A stretch of 37,040 nucleotides of DNA from Candidatus Opimibacter skivensis (GTDB taxonomy: Bacteria; Bacteroidota; Bacteroidia; Chitinophagales; Saprospiraceae): positions 1 through 37,040 of the forward strand of contig JADKGY010000019.1 of assembly GCA_016722045.1 (NCBI GenBank), written 5' to 3'. This document shows, in pieces, positions 29,365 through 37,040 of the stretch; the stretch's first letter is position 1; the number at the start of each line of letters is the position of its first letter. Made by a program: the position numbers and the translations under genes. The notes below the pieces were generated by a model that searched no databases, had not been told where the DNA came from, and saw only the letters and a program-made list of their open reading frames with translations.

Positions 29365-29415
29365 GTTCGGCGTAGGCTGTGCCTACGTCGGAGCGTTTGC
29401 AAAACTCGGTTTTGC
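29365..29415 (+). repeat. mosaic two-hairpin repeat
   Basis: CGTAGGC/GCCTACG (29371-29387), linker GTCGGAGCGTTT, then GCAAAAC/GTTTTGC (29399-29415). The first part matches the copy at 16558 exactly over about 30 bases. The second stem differs from that copy by changes on both arms that keep it paired. It lies 38 bases after the deoD stop. Confidence 0.85.
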
Positions 29416-29453
29416 GACACGTATTTTCTGACTTTCTTGTAAATAGAAAAACG

Positions 29454-30150
29454 TCAGGCGATTTCCAGTGCCAGTCGCATCATCTGAAGACTGATATGCT
29501 CGCGATCTTTTGTAGATGTAGATTCATTTGTGATGATATTATCACTTACGGTCAGGATGGACAAAGCTTTGATATTATTTTTAGCCGCAAGGGAATAAAG
29601 AATGCTTGTTTCCATTTCAATTGCCAGCACCCCACGTTTGATCCAGGGGTCCCAGCGATTCGGTGTTTCATCATAAAATATATCTGTGCTGAATACTTTC
29701 CTTGCCTGAAGGCACTGAATTTTTTTCGGCCACTTCTTTGGCCTGTCTCAATAATTCCGGATCTGCTGTGGGTGCATAATCCATGCTATCATAATACAAC
29801 ATCTGCGTATTCGAATCCGTATACGCAGCTTCTGCCAGAATAAGTATGCCAAGGTCAAGATCAGACTGTAATCCACCGCATGTACCAATCCGGATTATCT
29901 TTTTAACCCCGTATCCAAAGATCAATTCATGTACATAGATAGCCGTAGAAGGTATGCCCATACCAGTTCCCTGCACCGACACTCGCTTTCCATTATACAT
30001 CCCTGTAAAGCCAAGCATGCCCCGCACCTCATTGTAACATATGACATCAATGAGAATTTTTTCGGCCACGTATTTAGCGCGAAGGGGGTCACCTGCTATC
30101 AAAACAGTTTCAGCAATCTGACCGGGGGTAGCTTGAATGTGCAGGCTCAT
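29454..30150 (-). CDS. deoD: purine-nucleoside phosphorylase (frameshifted)
   Basis: About 232 residues, the DeoD hexameric type, splitting purine (deoxy)nucleosides with phosphate into base and (deoxy)ribose 1-phosphate. The start MSLHIQATPGQIAETVLIAG fits the family better than a start 14 codons earlier. Motifs: GDPLRAKYVAEKI (phosphate), GTGMGIPSTAIYVHELI, RIGTCGGLQ, and after the break AIEMETSILYSLAA, the nucleoside site, then TVSDNIITNE. The break is one extra A in a seven-base run at 29720-29726. It is divergent from a second nucleoside phosphorylase and near the deoC operon. Confidence 0.9.
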
Positions 30151-30178
30151 AGGCGTTTTATTAGCCAACAATTTAAAG

Positions 30179-30186
30179 TAGATTTG
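30179..30186 (+). promoter_or_regulatory. -7 element for the uridine-phosphorylase-like gene
   Basis: TAGATTTG matches TAnnTTTG and lies 20 bases before the start at 30207; an AAAGG follows close to the start codon. It sits in the 56-base gap shared with the divergent deoD gene. Confidence 0.55.
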
Positions 30187-30206
30187 ACACATATCATAAG
30201 TAAAGG

Positions 30207-31079
30207 ATGAGCGGACAGTTTTCGGACACAGATTTGATCCTCAATCCCGATGGAAGTGTATACCATTTACATCTGCGTGATGAGCATATTGCTGACCATG
30301 TCATCGTTGTCGGCGATCAGGGTCGTGTAGCCCAAATCAGTAAACATTTTGATAAAACAGAATCACAAATTCAAAATCGTGAGTTTGTCACGCATACCGG
30401 ATACATCGGCCAAAACAGGATCACGGTGTTATCAACAGGTATTGGCACTGACAATATAGACATCGCGATCAATGAACTTGATGCTGCTATCAATATCGAT
30501 CCAAAGACAAGACAACAAAAATCTGTAAAGAGAAAATTGAACATCGTCCGCATCGGTACCTCCGGAACATTGCAGGAAGATATTGAGGTGGGCTCGTCAG
30601 TGATCTCTCAATTTGGTCTTGGATTTGATGGAGTACTCCATTATTACAAATACCATTATGATGCTCTGGAAAATGAATTACAGAAAAAAATCAGAGAGCA
30701 TCTCAATTGGAATGCACCTCTTGCCTATCCATATGTGTGTAAAGTGAGCACTCCGCTATTTAACAAACTAGCTGAAGGCATGATCCCGGGTATAACGGCT
30801 ACTTCACCCGGATTTTATGGACCGCAGGGAAGGAGACTACGATTAGAACCTTTATATCCGGACATCAATTCAAGACTCCAGTCCTTTTCGCATCTAAATT
30901 ATCGCATCACCAATTTTGAAATGGAGACATCGGCGTTGTATGGTTTAGGAAATCTGCTAGGACATCACTGCTGCACGTGCTGTACTATTATTGCAAATCG
31001 GATCACAAAGAAATTTAGTAAAGATTATCACAAGGATGTGGAAAAGCTGATTGGAGTGGTGCTGGAAAGGATATTCTAA
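30207..31079 (+). CDS. uridine-phosphorylase-like nucleoside phosphorylase
   Basis: A 290-residue NP-I family phosphorylase, longer than Escherichia coli Udp by about 37 residues. The phosphate loop is VIVVGDQGRVAQIS, then TVLSTGIGTDNIDIAINELD, NIVRIGTSGTLQEDI and the ribose/base site ITNFEMETSALYGLG. The exact base preference (uridine, thymidine or other) cannot be told; the Gln-x-x-Arg uracil-recognition pair is not obvious. With DeoD it supplies deoxyribose 1-phosphate for the neighbouring DeoC route, though no phosphopentomutase is in the window. The gene is intact and ends three bases from the convergent aldehyde dehydrogenase. Confidence 0.87.
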   Translation: MSGQFSDTDLILNPDGSVYHLHLRDEHIADHVIVVGDQGRVAQISKHFDKTESQIQNREFVTHTGYIGQNRITVLSTGIGTDNIDIAINELDAAINIDPKTRQQKSVKRKLNIVRIGTSGTLQEDIEVGSSVISQFGLGFDGVLHYYKYHYDALENELQKKIREHLNWNAPLAYPYVCKVSTPLFNKLAEGMIPGITATSPGFYGPQGRRLRLEPLYPDINSRLQSFSHLNYRITNFEMETSALYGLGNLLGHHCCTCCTIIANRITKKFSKDYHKDVEKLIGVVLERIF

Positions 31080-31082
31080 TCA

Positions 31083-33467
31083 TCACTCCCCATACGGAAT
31101 CCAGATATTCTTAATCTGTGTCGCATTGCGTAAAACTGTTCCACTTCACCCTGGTGACCTTCATACCAATCTCGTTGTTTTCCAAAATTAAGCAGGTGCG
31201 TTTCATATTTTCTGCAGCTGCGTGTTCCACCATTTACTTCCTTCTTTTGTACCGAAATACCACAATCCATCTACATCATCATGATTGGCTAACACTCCTG
31301 CGAGTTCATCTTGCTTTCCAGTGATGATGTTGATCACACCGCCCGGAAAATCTGATGCCTCAAATACTTGAAACATATCCGTAGCTGACAATGGTGTAGT
31401 CTCCGATGGTATCACAATCACCCGATTGCCCATCGCCAATGCAGGGATAACTGCAGAAATAAATCCGAGTAAAGGAGCCGTATCCGGACACACTATACCC
31501 ATCACACCCAGTGCTTCCGGCATCGCCATCGTGACATGTCGAGACAACGTGTGATGTACCTGTCCATCATATTTATCAGCCTTAGCGGCATAGGTATAGA
31601 TCCGATCAATGGACAAACTCACTTCACGATCAGCATCTGATTTTGAAACACCCAGAAGTTGTATCAATCGGCCTGCAAATTCATCTTTACGTATCGCCAG
31701 GTTTTCTGCGAGATAATATAAGATCTGTGCTCTCGCATGTCCGGTCATCGCTGTCCAGGACTCTGCAGCATGAGCAGCTTCAACTGCATTACGTATATCC
31801 TTGCGATTGCCCTGGCTAACTGTTGCAATAATTTTTCCAGATGCATTTTTTATTGAACTACTATACCCTCCATCGGGCCGTGCTTCTTTGCCACCAATAA
31901 ATAATTTAATCGTACGATCAATTTCAGGAACTAAAGATGATGGTGATTCCTTTGCATTTTTTTTCTGAATTAATTTCTTTGGCGCAATTTGCAATTCATC
32001 AGACTTTAATTTCAGATATTCATACAATCCTTCTCTGCCACCTTCTCTTCCGAAACCGGACTCGCGATAGCCACCAAAACCTGATGCTGCATCAAACAGA
32101 TTCGTACAATTGATCCACACTGTGCCTGCTTTTTTATTTTCGGCGCCATATCCAAGGGCAAGATTGATATTCTCAGTCCAGATACTCGACGCCAATCCAT
32201 ATCGTGTATTATTCGCTAGTTTAATTGCTTCAGGATGCGTCCGAAATGTCATCGCCACAAGCACAGGACCAAATATTTCCAATTGCGCTATCGTCGATGA
32301 AGGAGATACATCTGTAAATAATGTAGGCGGATAAAAATATCCATCCGTAGGACAACTCCACGATGGTTGCCACATTTGTCCACCTTCTTCAATTCCCTTC
32401 GCGACCAACTGTTCAATGGTGCGCAATTGAACCGGCGCTATGATTGCTCCGATATCAACACTTTTATCTAATGAATTACCGACGCGAAGTTTTTCCATCC
32501 GCGCTTTGATCTTTGCATAAAGTTTTTCGGCTATTGACTCTTGCACAAGAAGTCTTGAACCTGCACAACATACTTGTCCCTGGTTAAACCATATTGCATC
32601 AACCACACCTTCGACCACACTATCAAGATCTGCATCATCGAATACGATAAACGGAGATTTACCGCCAAGTTCAAGGGATATTTTTTTTCCTGTACCGGCA
32701 GTTGCTCGCCTGATGATACGCCCTACATCAGTAGAACCAGTGAATGCAATCTTATCCACATCCGGATGATCCACCATCGCAGCTCCACTCTTTCCATCAC
32801 CGGTGATGATATTCACTACACCATCAGGCAAACCGATTTGCTCACATATTTCTGCAAATAATAATGCAGTGATAGAGGTAAACTCTGCTGGTTTCAACAC
32901 CACTGTATTTCCCATCGCCAGTGCGGGAGCAATTTTCCATGCAAGCATCAACAATGGAAAATTCCAGGGAATGATCTGTGCAATGACCCCGACTTCTTTA
33001 TAGTCCTGCAATTCTGTATCGCGTAGTTGTGCCCATCCTGCATGATGATAGAAATGACGGGCTGCAAGTGGAATATCAATATCACGACTTTCGCGAATTG
33101 GTTTTCCATTGTCCATCGACTCCAATACTGAAAATAATCGGGAATGCTTTTGAATCTGCCGTGCGATCGCATACAGATATCGTGCTCTTGCATGTGCACC
33201 GAGCTTAACCCATTTGGGCAATGCTTTTTTCGCAGCTTTTACAGCTTTATCTACATCCTTATCATTGGCTTGTGATATAAGTGCAAGGTTTTTTGTAGTT
33301 GCAGGATTGACACTTTCAAAATATTTCTTTGACAGAGGAGCCTGCCATTTACCATCGATGTATAGTGTAAACTTTCGTTTGTGTGCATCTAACCATTCAT
33401 CTGCCGCTGAAGAACTTTCAGGAGCGTATCCATAATCCATGTTATTAAATATGGTCTTCACTTTCAT
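31083..33467 (-). CDS. ALDH16-type aldehyde dehydrogenase with C-terminal pseudo-domain (frameshifted at the end)
   Basis: About 795 residues. Domain 1 (to about 500) is a complete NAD-dependent aldehyde dehydrogenase: Asn169 in IIPWNFPLL, the NAD loop FTGSTDVGR, Glu266 in SLELGGKSP and the nucleophile Cys300 in NQGQVCCAGSR. Domain 2 restarts at about 525 (IKLFIGGKEARPDGGYSSSI) and runs through a second NAD-type fold (PALAMGNRVIVIPSETTPLS) but ends before any catalytic Cys or Glu. This two-part layout is that of ALDH16. Indels near 31220 and 31120 split off the last 45 residues (NFGKQRDWYEGHQGEVEQF, then IKNIWIPYGE). It follows deoC by 14 bases, so acetaldehyde from DeoC is a likely substrate. 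Confidence 0.87.
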
Positions 33468-33481
33468 TGTCTTATTATTTA

Positions 33482-34333
33482 TTATGCCATCGGATGACGA
33501 TAGGAAGCAGAATATCTTCCCGTCACGAAATGTTCTAATTGTCTTTCAATATCACTCAGTAATGTGCTTGCCCCAAATCGAAACAGATCAGGTGACAACC
33601 AATCATCACCCAATTCTTCTTTCATCAATATGAGCCATTCGAGTGCCTGTTTTGCTTTTTGAATTCCACCTGCGGGTTTGAATCCAATTTTTATTCCTGT
33701 TCGTTCATAATATTCTCTGATGGCACGCACCATGACAAGACTTACGGGGAGTGTTGCATTGACTGCAGCTTTGCCTGTACTGGTTTTGATAAATCGGAAC
33801 CTGCCATCATACAGACATGACTTGCTTTGGCGACATTATTTAATGTGACAAGTTCGCCGGTCTCCAGAATTGATTTCATATGTGCATCACCGCAGGATTG
33901 TCTGAACAACTGCACTTCTTTATAAAGTGCATTCCAGTCACGCAGGACATTGGCACGACTGATGACGATATCAATTTCCTTAGCACCTGCAGCCACTGAT
34001 TTCTCAATTTCGTTGAGCTTTTGATCCATCGTGATTTGACCGGCAGGAAAACCTGTTGACACAGCGGCGACAGGAATGCCGGAACCGGCCAGGCTTCAAC
34101 TGCGGTATGTATCAAATTGTGATAAACACATACTGCTGCCACATGAATATTACTGTCATTCATATCCATGGCCTGTGTAAAATATCTTCTCGTACAGGTT
34201 GTCTTGCTTTTGCACAAAGACGTATGACATTGCCTGGGGTATCGTCGCCCGCGAGGGTTGTCAGGTCCATACAGGTTATAGCTTTAAGTAACCATGCGGC
34301 CTGCCAGTCTATTAACACTTCGTCTACGCCCAT
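33482..34333 (-). CDS. deoC: deoxyribose-phosphate aldolase (frameshifted)
   Basis: About 283 residues. It splits 2-deoxyribose 5-phosphate into acetaldehyde and glyceraldehyde 3-phosphate. The start MGVDEVLIDWQAAWLLKAIT at 34333 leads to CMDLTTLAGDDTPGNVIRLC, the family opening. Next comes HVAAVCVYHNLI, then GFPAGQITMDQKLNEIEKSV and EIDIVISRANVL with the conserved acid, KSILETGEL, and FIKTSTGKAAVNATLPV, where the Lys of FIK forms the Schiff base. It ends GFKPAGGIQKAKQALEWL and FRFGASTLLSDIERQL. At least three indels (near 34165, 34070 and 33750) break it. It is the first gene of an operon with the aldehyde dehydrogenase. Confidence 0.9.
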
Positions 34334-34885
34334 GGCAGCGCCCTTCGTTCGACGGCGCTAGATTGACCCGGATACTTTTGATAAGGTCCAGATCTAAAGG
34401 GCATGCCTTGATTTCGTTAGGGTTGTATCGTTAGGTTTCAAGGATATGATTTCGATTTATCCAGATAATATATCTAAGGACTGCAAATGGTGCGATCCAC
34501 ATAGACAGCAATTCGTGCTTTAAAATAATTAAAGTTATCCATCACCCTTCAATTGAGGGTTGACCATATAAAATTAATATTTGCTAAATAGAGGATTAGA
34601 GGCGAAAACAAAAAAAAGGACGCAGATCAAATAAGAAAATTAATGATCAAATTTCGGACACAATTGTAATCTAATTCGTATCGGTAATCGCGAACTTAAG
34701 CAGAGGCAAATGCCCTAAATGAGGCAAAGCGCCTTCTTGCGAAAAGCGCTCCTGTAAACTGTACCTAATTTCACCCTTTCTGGATTATCTTAATAAATCA
34801 GATAGGATGGATTGAGTACTATAAATACTTGTTGTCCCGCTCTATTTACTACTTAGAAATTTAGTTAATTTAAGTAGTCACTTAG
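34334..34885. other. gene-poor stretch upstream of deoC
   Basis: About 550 bases with no frame that reads like protein on either strand. A short GC-rich hairpin (AGCGCC/GGCGCT) lies at 34336-34360 just before deoC. No promoter of the TAnnTTTG kind is clear, perhaps because of base errors. Confidence 0.4.
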
Positions 34886-34924
34886 AAAAAAATAATCCGT
34901 AGATAAACTTACGCTGAACGGATT
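34886..34924 (-). terminator. rho-independent terminator of the small lipoprotein gene
   Basis: Read on the minus strand: stem AATCCGT/ACGGATT around a 17-base loop, followed by a run of seven T (34892-34886). It begins two bases after the stop at 34927. Confidence 0.6.
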
Positions 34925-34926
34925 CA

Positions 34927-35377
34927 CTATGATTTTTCAAACGTCAGATAATCTGTTCCTCCATTGCCACCGCTGACATGAATCAATTCAATCTTGCTTG
35001 ATGATTGAGATATGAAATTCCAATCTTCAGTGAGCTTCAAAATCATTCCCAGCATTGAATACAATGTTGAAATGCAGACTAGTAACGCTGTCATCTGAGC
35101 TGTTATTGTCACCGATACTCCAAGTCCCTGTATTCGTGTTACTGCTATTTGTTGCAGTTAATGTTCCGTTAGTTTGAAATGTGAATGTATAGCCACTGTA
35201 ATGACTTGTTTCATCTTTCCCGAGTCAATAAATGATGTGATTTTCCAACCTCCGGTCTGCACTGTTCTAAACCACAGTCGGAGTGATGTTAACATTATCG
35301 CCATTTGAACAGGAGGTTAAAGAAAAAATCACTGACAAGCAGATGACCAGTGATGTAATTAATTGCATACGTTTCAT
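34927..35377 (-). CDS. small lipoprotein (lipocalin-like, frameshifted)
   Basis: About 150 residues. The lipoprotein leader is MKRMQLITSLVICLSVIFSL then TSCSNG, with Cys as the lipid site. The mature part reads KDETSHYSGYTFTFQTNGTL, TATNSSNTNTGTWSIGDNN and, after a break, LTEDWNFISQSSSKIELIHV and GGNGGTDYLTFEKS. The run of short strands with GTW and a closing LTFEK is a pattern I know from Bacteroidota lipocalin-like lipoproteins of unknown ligand. Two indels are needed, near 35225-35265 and at about 35035. It is followed by its own terminator. Confidence 0.68.
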
Positions 35378-35850
35378 GGCGTATTTGTTTTAGATGTGAA
35401 TGAGTAAACCAAATGTAGACCCAGATGAACATGGGTCAAATTATGGACGAGGAATGGGCGAATTATGATGATGAAGCGTGTGGGAATTGGGACAGACTAT
35501 ATGTGGGGCTAAGCCTTGGAGAACTCCAACGTAGGGTAAACCTACGCTGAACATGAGGCTTTTAGCATAGAGCTCAGAGCAGTGAGTCGTAGTAATTTCA
35601 CTTTCCGTCAATCAATGCTTGACTGATCATGATGATCATGATAATCTGCGTTCAAAAGATGAGTTTAGTAATAGATGCCAATTAATCTTATTAAATTAAC
35701 CCTTCTTTATCTTATCCGCGTCCTCTTCTTTTTGACAAGGTCCATCTGAACTGACTACAATCACGTCACCACCCCCGCATTATACTTGTGCATCCTCGCG
35801 ACTTACAATTTAGACACGAATCCGTGATGGTGTTTTTCGGTATTGAACTA
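35378..35850. other. intergenic with hairpins and a possible peptide remnant
   Basis: At 35516-35546 two adjoining hairpins, TTGGAG/CTCCAA and CGTAGG/CCTACG, then CTGAAC, resemble the mosaic repeat modules. On the minus strand 35785-35696 reads CGGGDVIVVSSDGPCQKEED then ADKIKKG and a stop, which looks like the C-terminal end of a small cysteine-containing protein without a visible start. No other gene is supportable. Confidence 0.4.
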
Positions 35851-35858
35851 TATTTTTG
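35851..35858 (+). promoter_or_regulatory. -7 element for the cysteine-synthase-like gene
   Basis: TATTTTTG matches TAnnTTTG and lies 19 bases before the ATG at 35878. Confidence 0.45.
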
Positions 35859-35877
35859 CGAAATTCAACAAGCGCAC

Positions 35878-36943
35878 ATGAATTAAAAGTTCGATTGGAA
35901 ATACCTTACTTTTGGAAATCCATCTCAGATACAAAGGCGAGGATAGGGTCATCTACACCAAAGCCGAAAGTCTGAATATGACGGGGAGTATAAAAGACCG
36001 GATGGCATTTCATATTCTCAACAGTGGTTATGAAAAGTATAAGACAGCCCCTAAGGCAGATTTTAGCCACAAGCGGCAACACCGGCCTTCAGTTGCGGCT
36101 CTTAGGGCAGTGTTTCCTTGGCCACCGTGTCAATACCCTTATGCCGGATTGGACGATTATGGAACCCGGATCAATCTCATCAAAAGCCTTGGTGCCAAAA
36201 TAACATTAGTCAGCAAAAGAAGAAGAGGATTTCTAGGCAGCATTGAGATGCGTGCAAGGAATGCAGCTGCTCTGACAGGAGGCTTTGTACGTGTCAGCTT
36301 TCGAAATGAGGACAATACAGATGCACATTATCTGACCATTGGTCCTGAAATATGGTGGCAAATGAAAGTCAACGATATTGCACCGCATGCTTTTGTGGTT
36401 GGTAGAAGTTCCTGTGGAACAAAGATGGGTGTTGGTAAATATTTAAAAGAAAGAAATCCCGCCGTCAAAATTCATCCATTAGAGCCGGCTAACTGACCAA
36501 CATTATCCACCGGGCACAAACCGGCAAGTGCTATTAGGATACAAGGCATATCCGATGAATTCATTCCATCAATTGTACATCTTCAGGAACTTGATGCAGA
36601 AGTGATTTCTTGTCGATGATGGTGATGCAATAATCAGGCAACAGAAAATTAGCAGCAGAGTTAGGTTTAGCTGTGGGGATTTCTTCCGGAGCTAATTTTA
36701 TAGGTGCGCTATATTCAAAATCAATTAGGAAAAGATAAGATCGTTGTCACCGTTTTTCCGGATAGCAATAAAAATATTTAAGCACCGATTTACTGAAAGA
36801 AGAGCCTGTAAAAGAAGGTTTTATCTCCACTGATGTTGAATTGCTATATTTCAGTGCGCAGAAAAGAGTGTGTGTTATGTTTTCCTAAAGAAGCGGCAGT
36901 GGAATATAAGAAAATGATACTTAGCAAAGGGCGAAGAGCATAG
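35878..36943 (+). pseudogene. cysteine-synthase-like PLP enzyme, heavily disrupted
   Basis: A fold-type II PLP enzyme of the cysteine synthase/cystathionine beta-synthase family, about 350 residues if intact. Pieces over several frames: IGNTLLLEIHLRYKGEDRVI, NMTGSIKDRMAFHI with the PLP lysine, ATSGNTG (36066-36090 in a shifted frame), RINLIKSLGAKITLVSK, EDNTDAHYLTIGPEIWWQMK and MGVGKYLKERNPAVKIHPLE. From 36497 the C-terminal part is in further frames and ends YKKMILSKGRRA. At least eight indels plus apparent substitutions (VGRSSCGTKMG where GVGTGGTIMG is expected) make this the most damaged gene here. That the core motifs survive argues for sequence error near a contig end, but true decay is possible. 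The last 97 bases hold nothing recognisable. Confidence 0.7.
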
Positions 36944-37040
36944 TGCATAGTCCTCATACTGAAAAATAGAGTAAAAAGCCGTTCAGTAAAGTATGTCAGA
37001 AAAGTAAAATGACTCAGACGAAAGGAAAAATCTACCGTTG

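Noticed and set aside
29163..29453. Possible small RNA between sod and deoD
   Set aside because: The only structure is the two inverted mosaic repeats; no promoter or terminator frames a separate transcript.

Overview
The window looks like a piece of a Bacteroidota chromosome, probably from the Saprospiria/Chitinophagia side of the phylum. Three secreted proteins end in type IX secretion (T9SS) sorting domains. Several promoters match the Bacteroidota -7 consensus TAnnTTTG. Base composition is AT-rich and intergenic DNA is full of small palindromic repeats. I see no rRNA, tRNA, CRISPR array, transposase or phage gene. One strong caveat applies throughout: many genes are broken by single-base indels, mostly in runs of A or T, and the reading resumes in another frame with good family similarity. 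The damage is densest in the first 2.3 kb and last 3 kb. Uncorrected long-read errors explain this better than real decay, so I annotate each broken gene as one locus.

Layout. 1-2350: remains of a membrane protein, then a minus-strand nitrosative-stress unit (Rrf2/NsrR-type regulator, cupin, RIC/ScdA di-iron repair protein) with a palindromic operator next to its promoter. 2456-5000: T9SS esterase, DUF1003 protein and flavin reductase, with two copies of a 125-bp three-hairpin repeat placed just after stop codons. 5084-8207: a small membrane-anchored protein and two T9SS secreted proteins. 8589-9229: VapC-type toxin and antitoxin. 9436-11403: aldo/keto reductase and AraC regulator. 11594-14770: DUF885 peptidase-like protein, a repeat-rich gap with two large hairpins, and a lipoprotein.

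15018-22024 is the most unusual part. A secreted trypsin-like protease converges on a two-gene operon made of a CPBP (Abi/CAAX) membrane protease and a 1390-residue CHAT protease-nSTAND1 NTPase-transmembrane-WD40 protein. A 27-copy heptanucleotide array separates the convergent genes and supplies the stop codon of the WD40 gene. This has the form of an NTP-dependent conflict or stress-sensing system with proteases of three catalytic classes; that role is inference.

22230-29163: NmrA-like reductase, exported alpha/beta hydrolase, a large secreted aromatic-rich protein, a four-helix membrane protein, a phosphotransferase plus P-loop kinase pair, and an exported superoxide dismutase. 29454-34333 is a deoxynucleoside-salvage block: DeoD and a uridine-phosphorylase-like enzyme (divergent), then DeoC and an ALDH16-type aldehyde dehydrogenase (operon), which together would take nucleosides to glyceraldehyde 3-phosphate and acetate. 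34927-37040: a small lipoprotein and a badly damaged cysteine-synthase-like gene.
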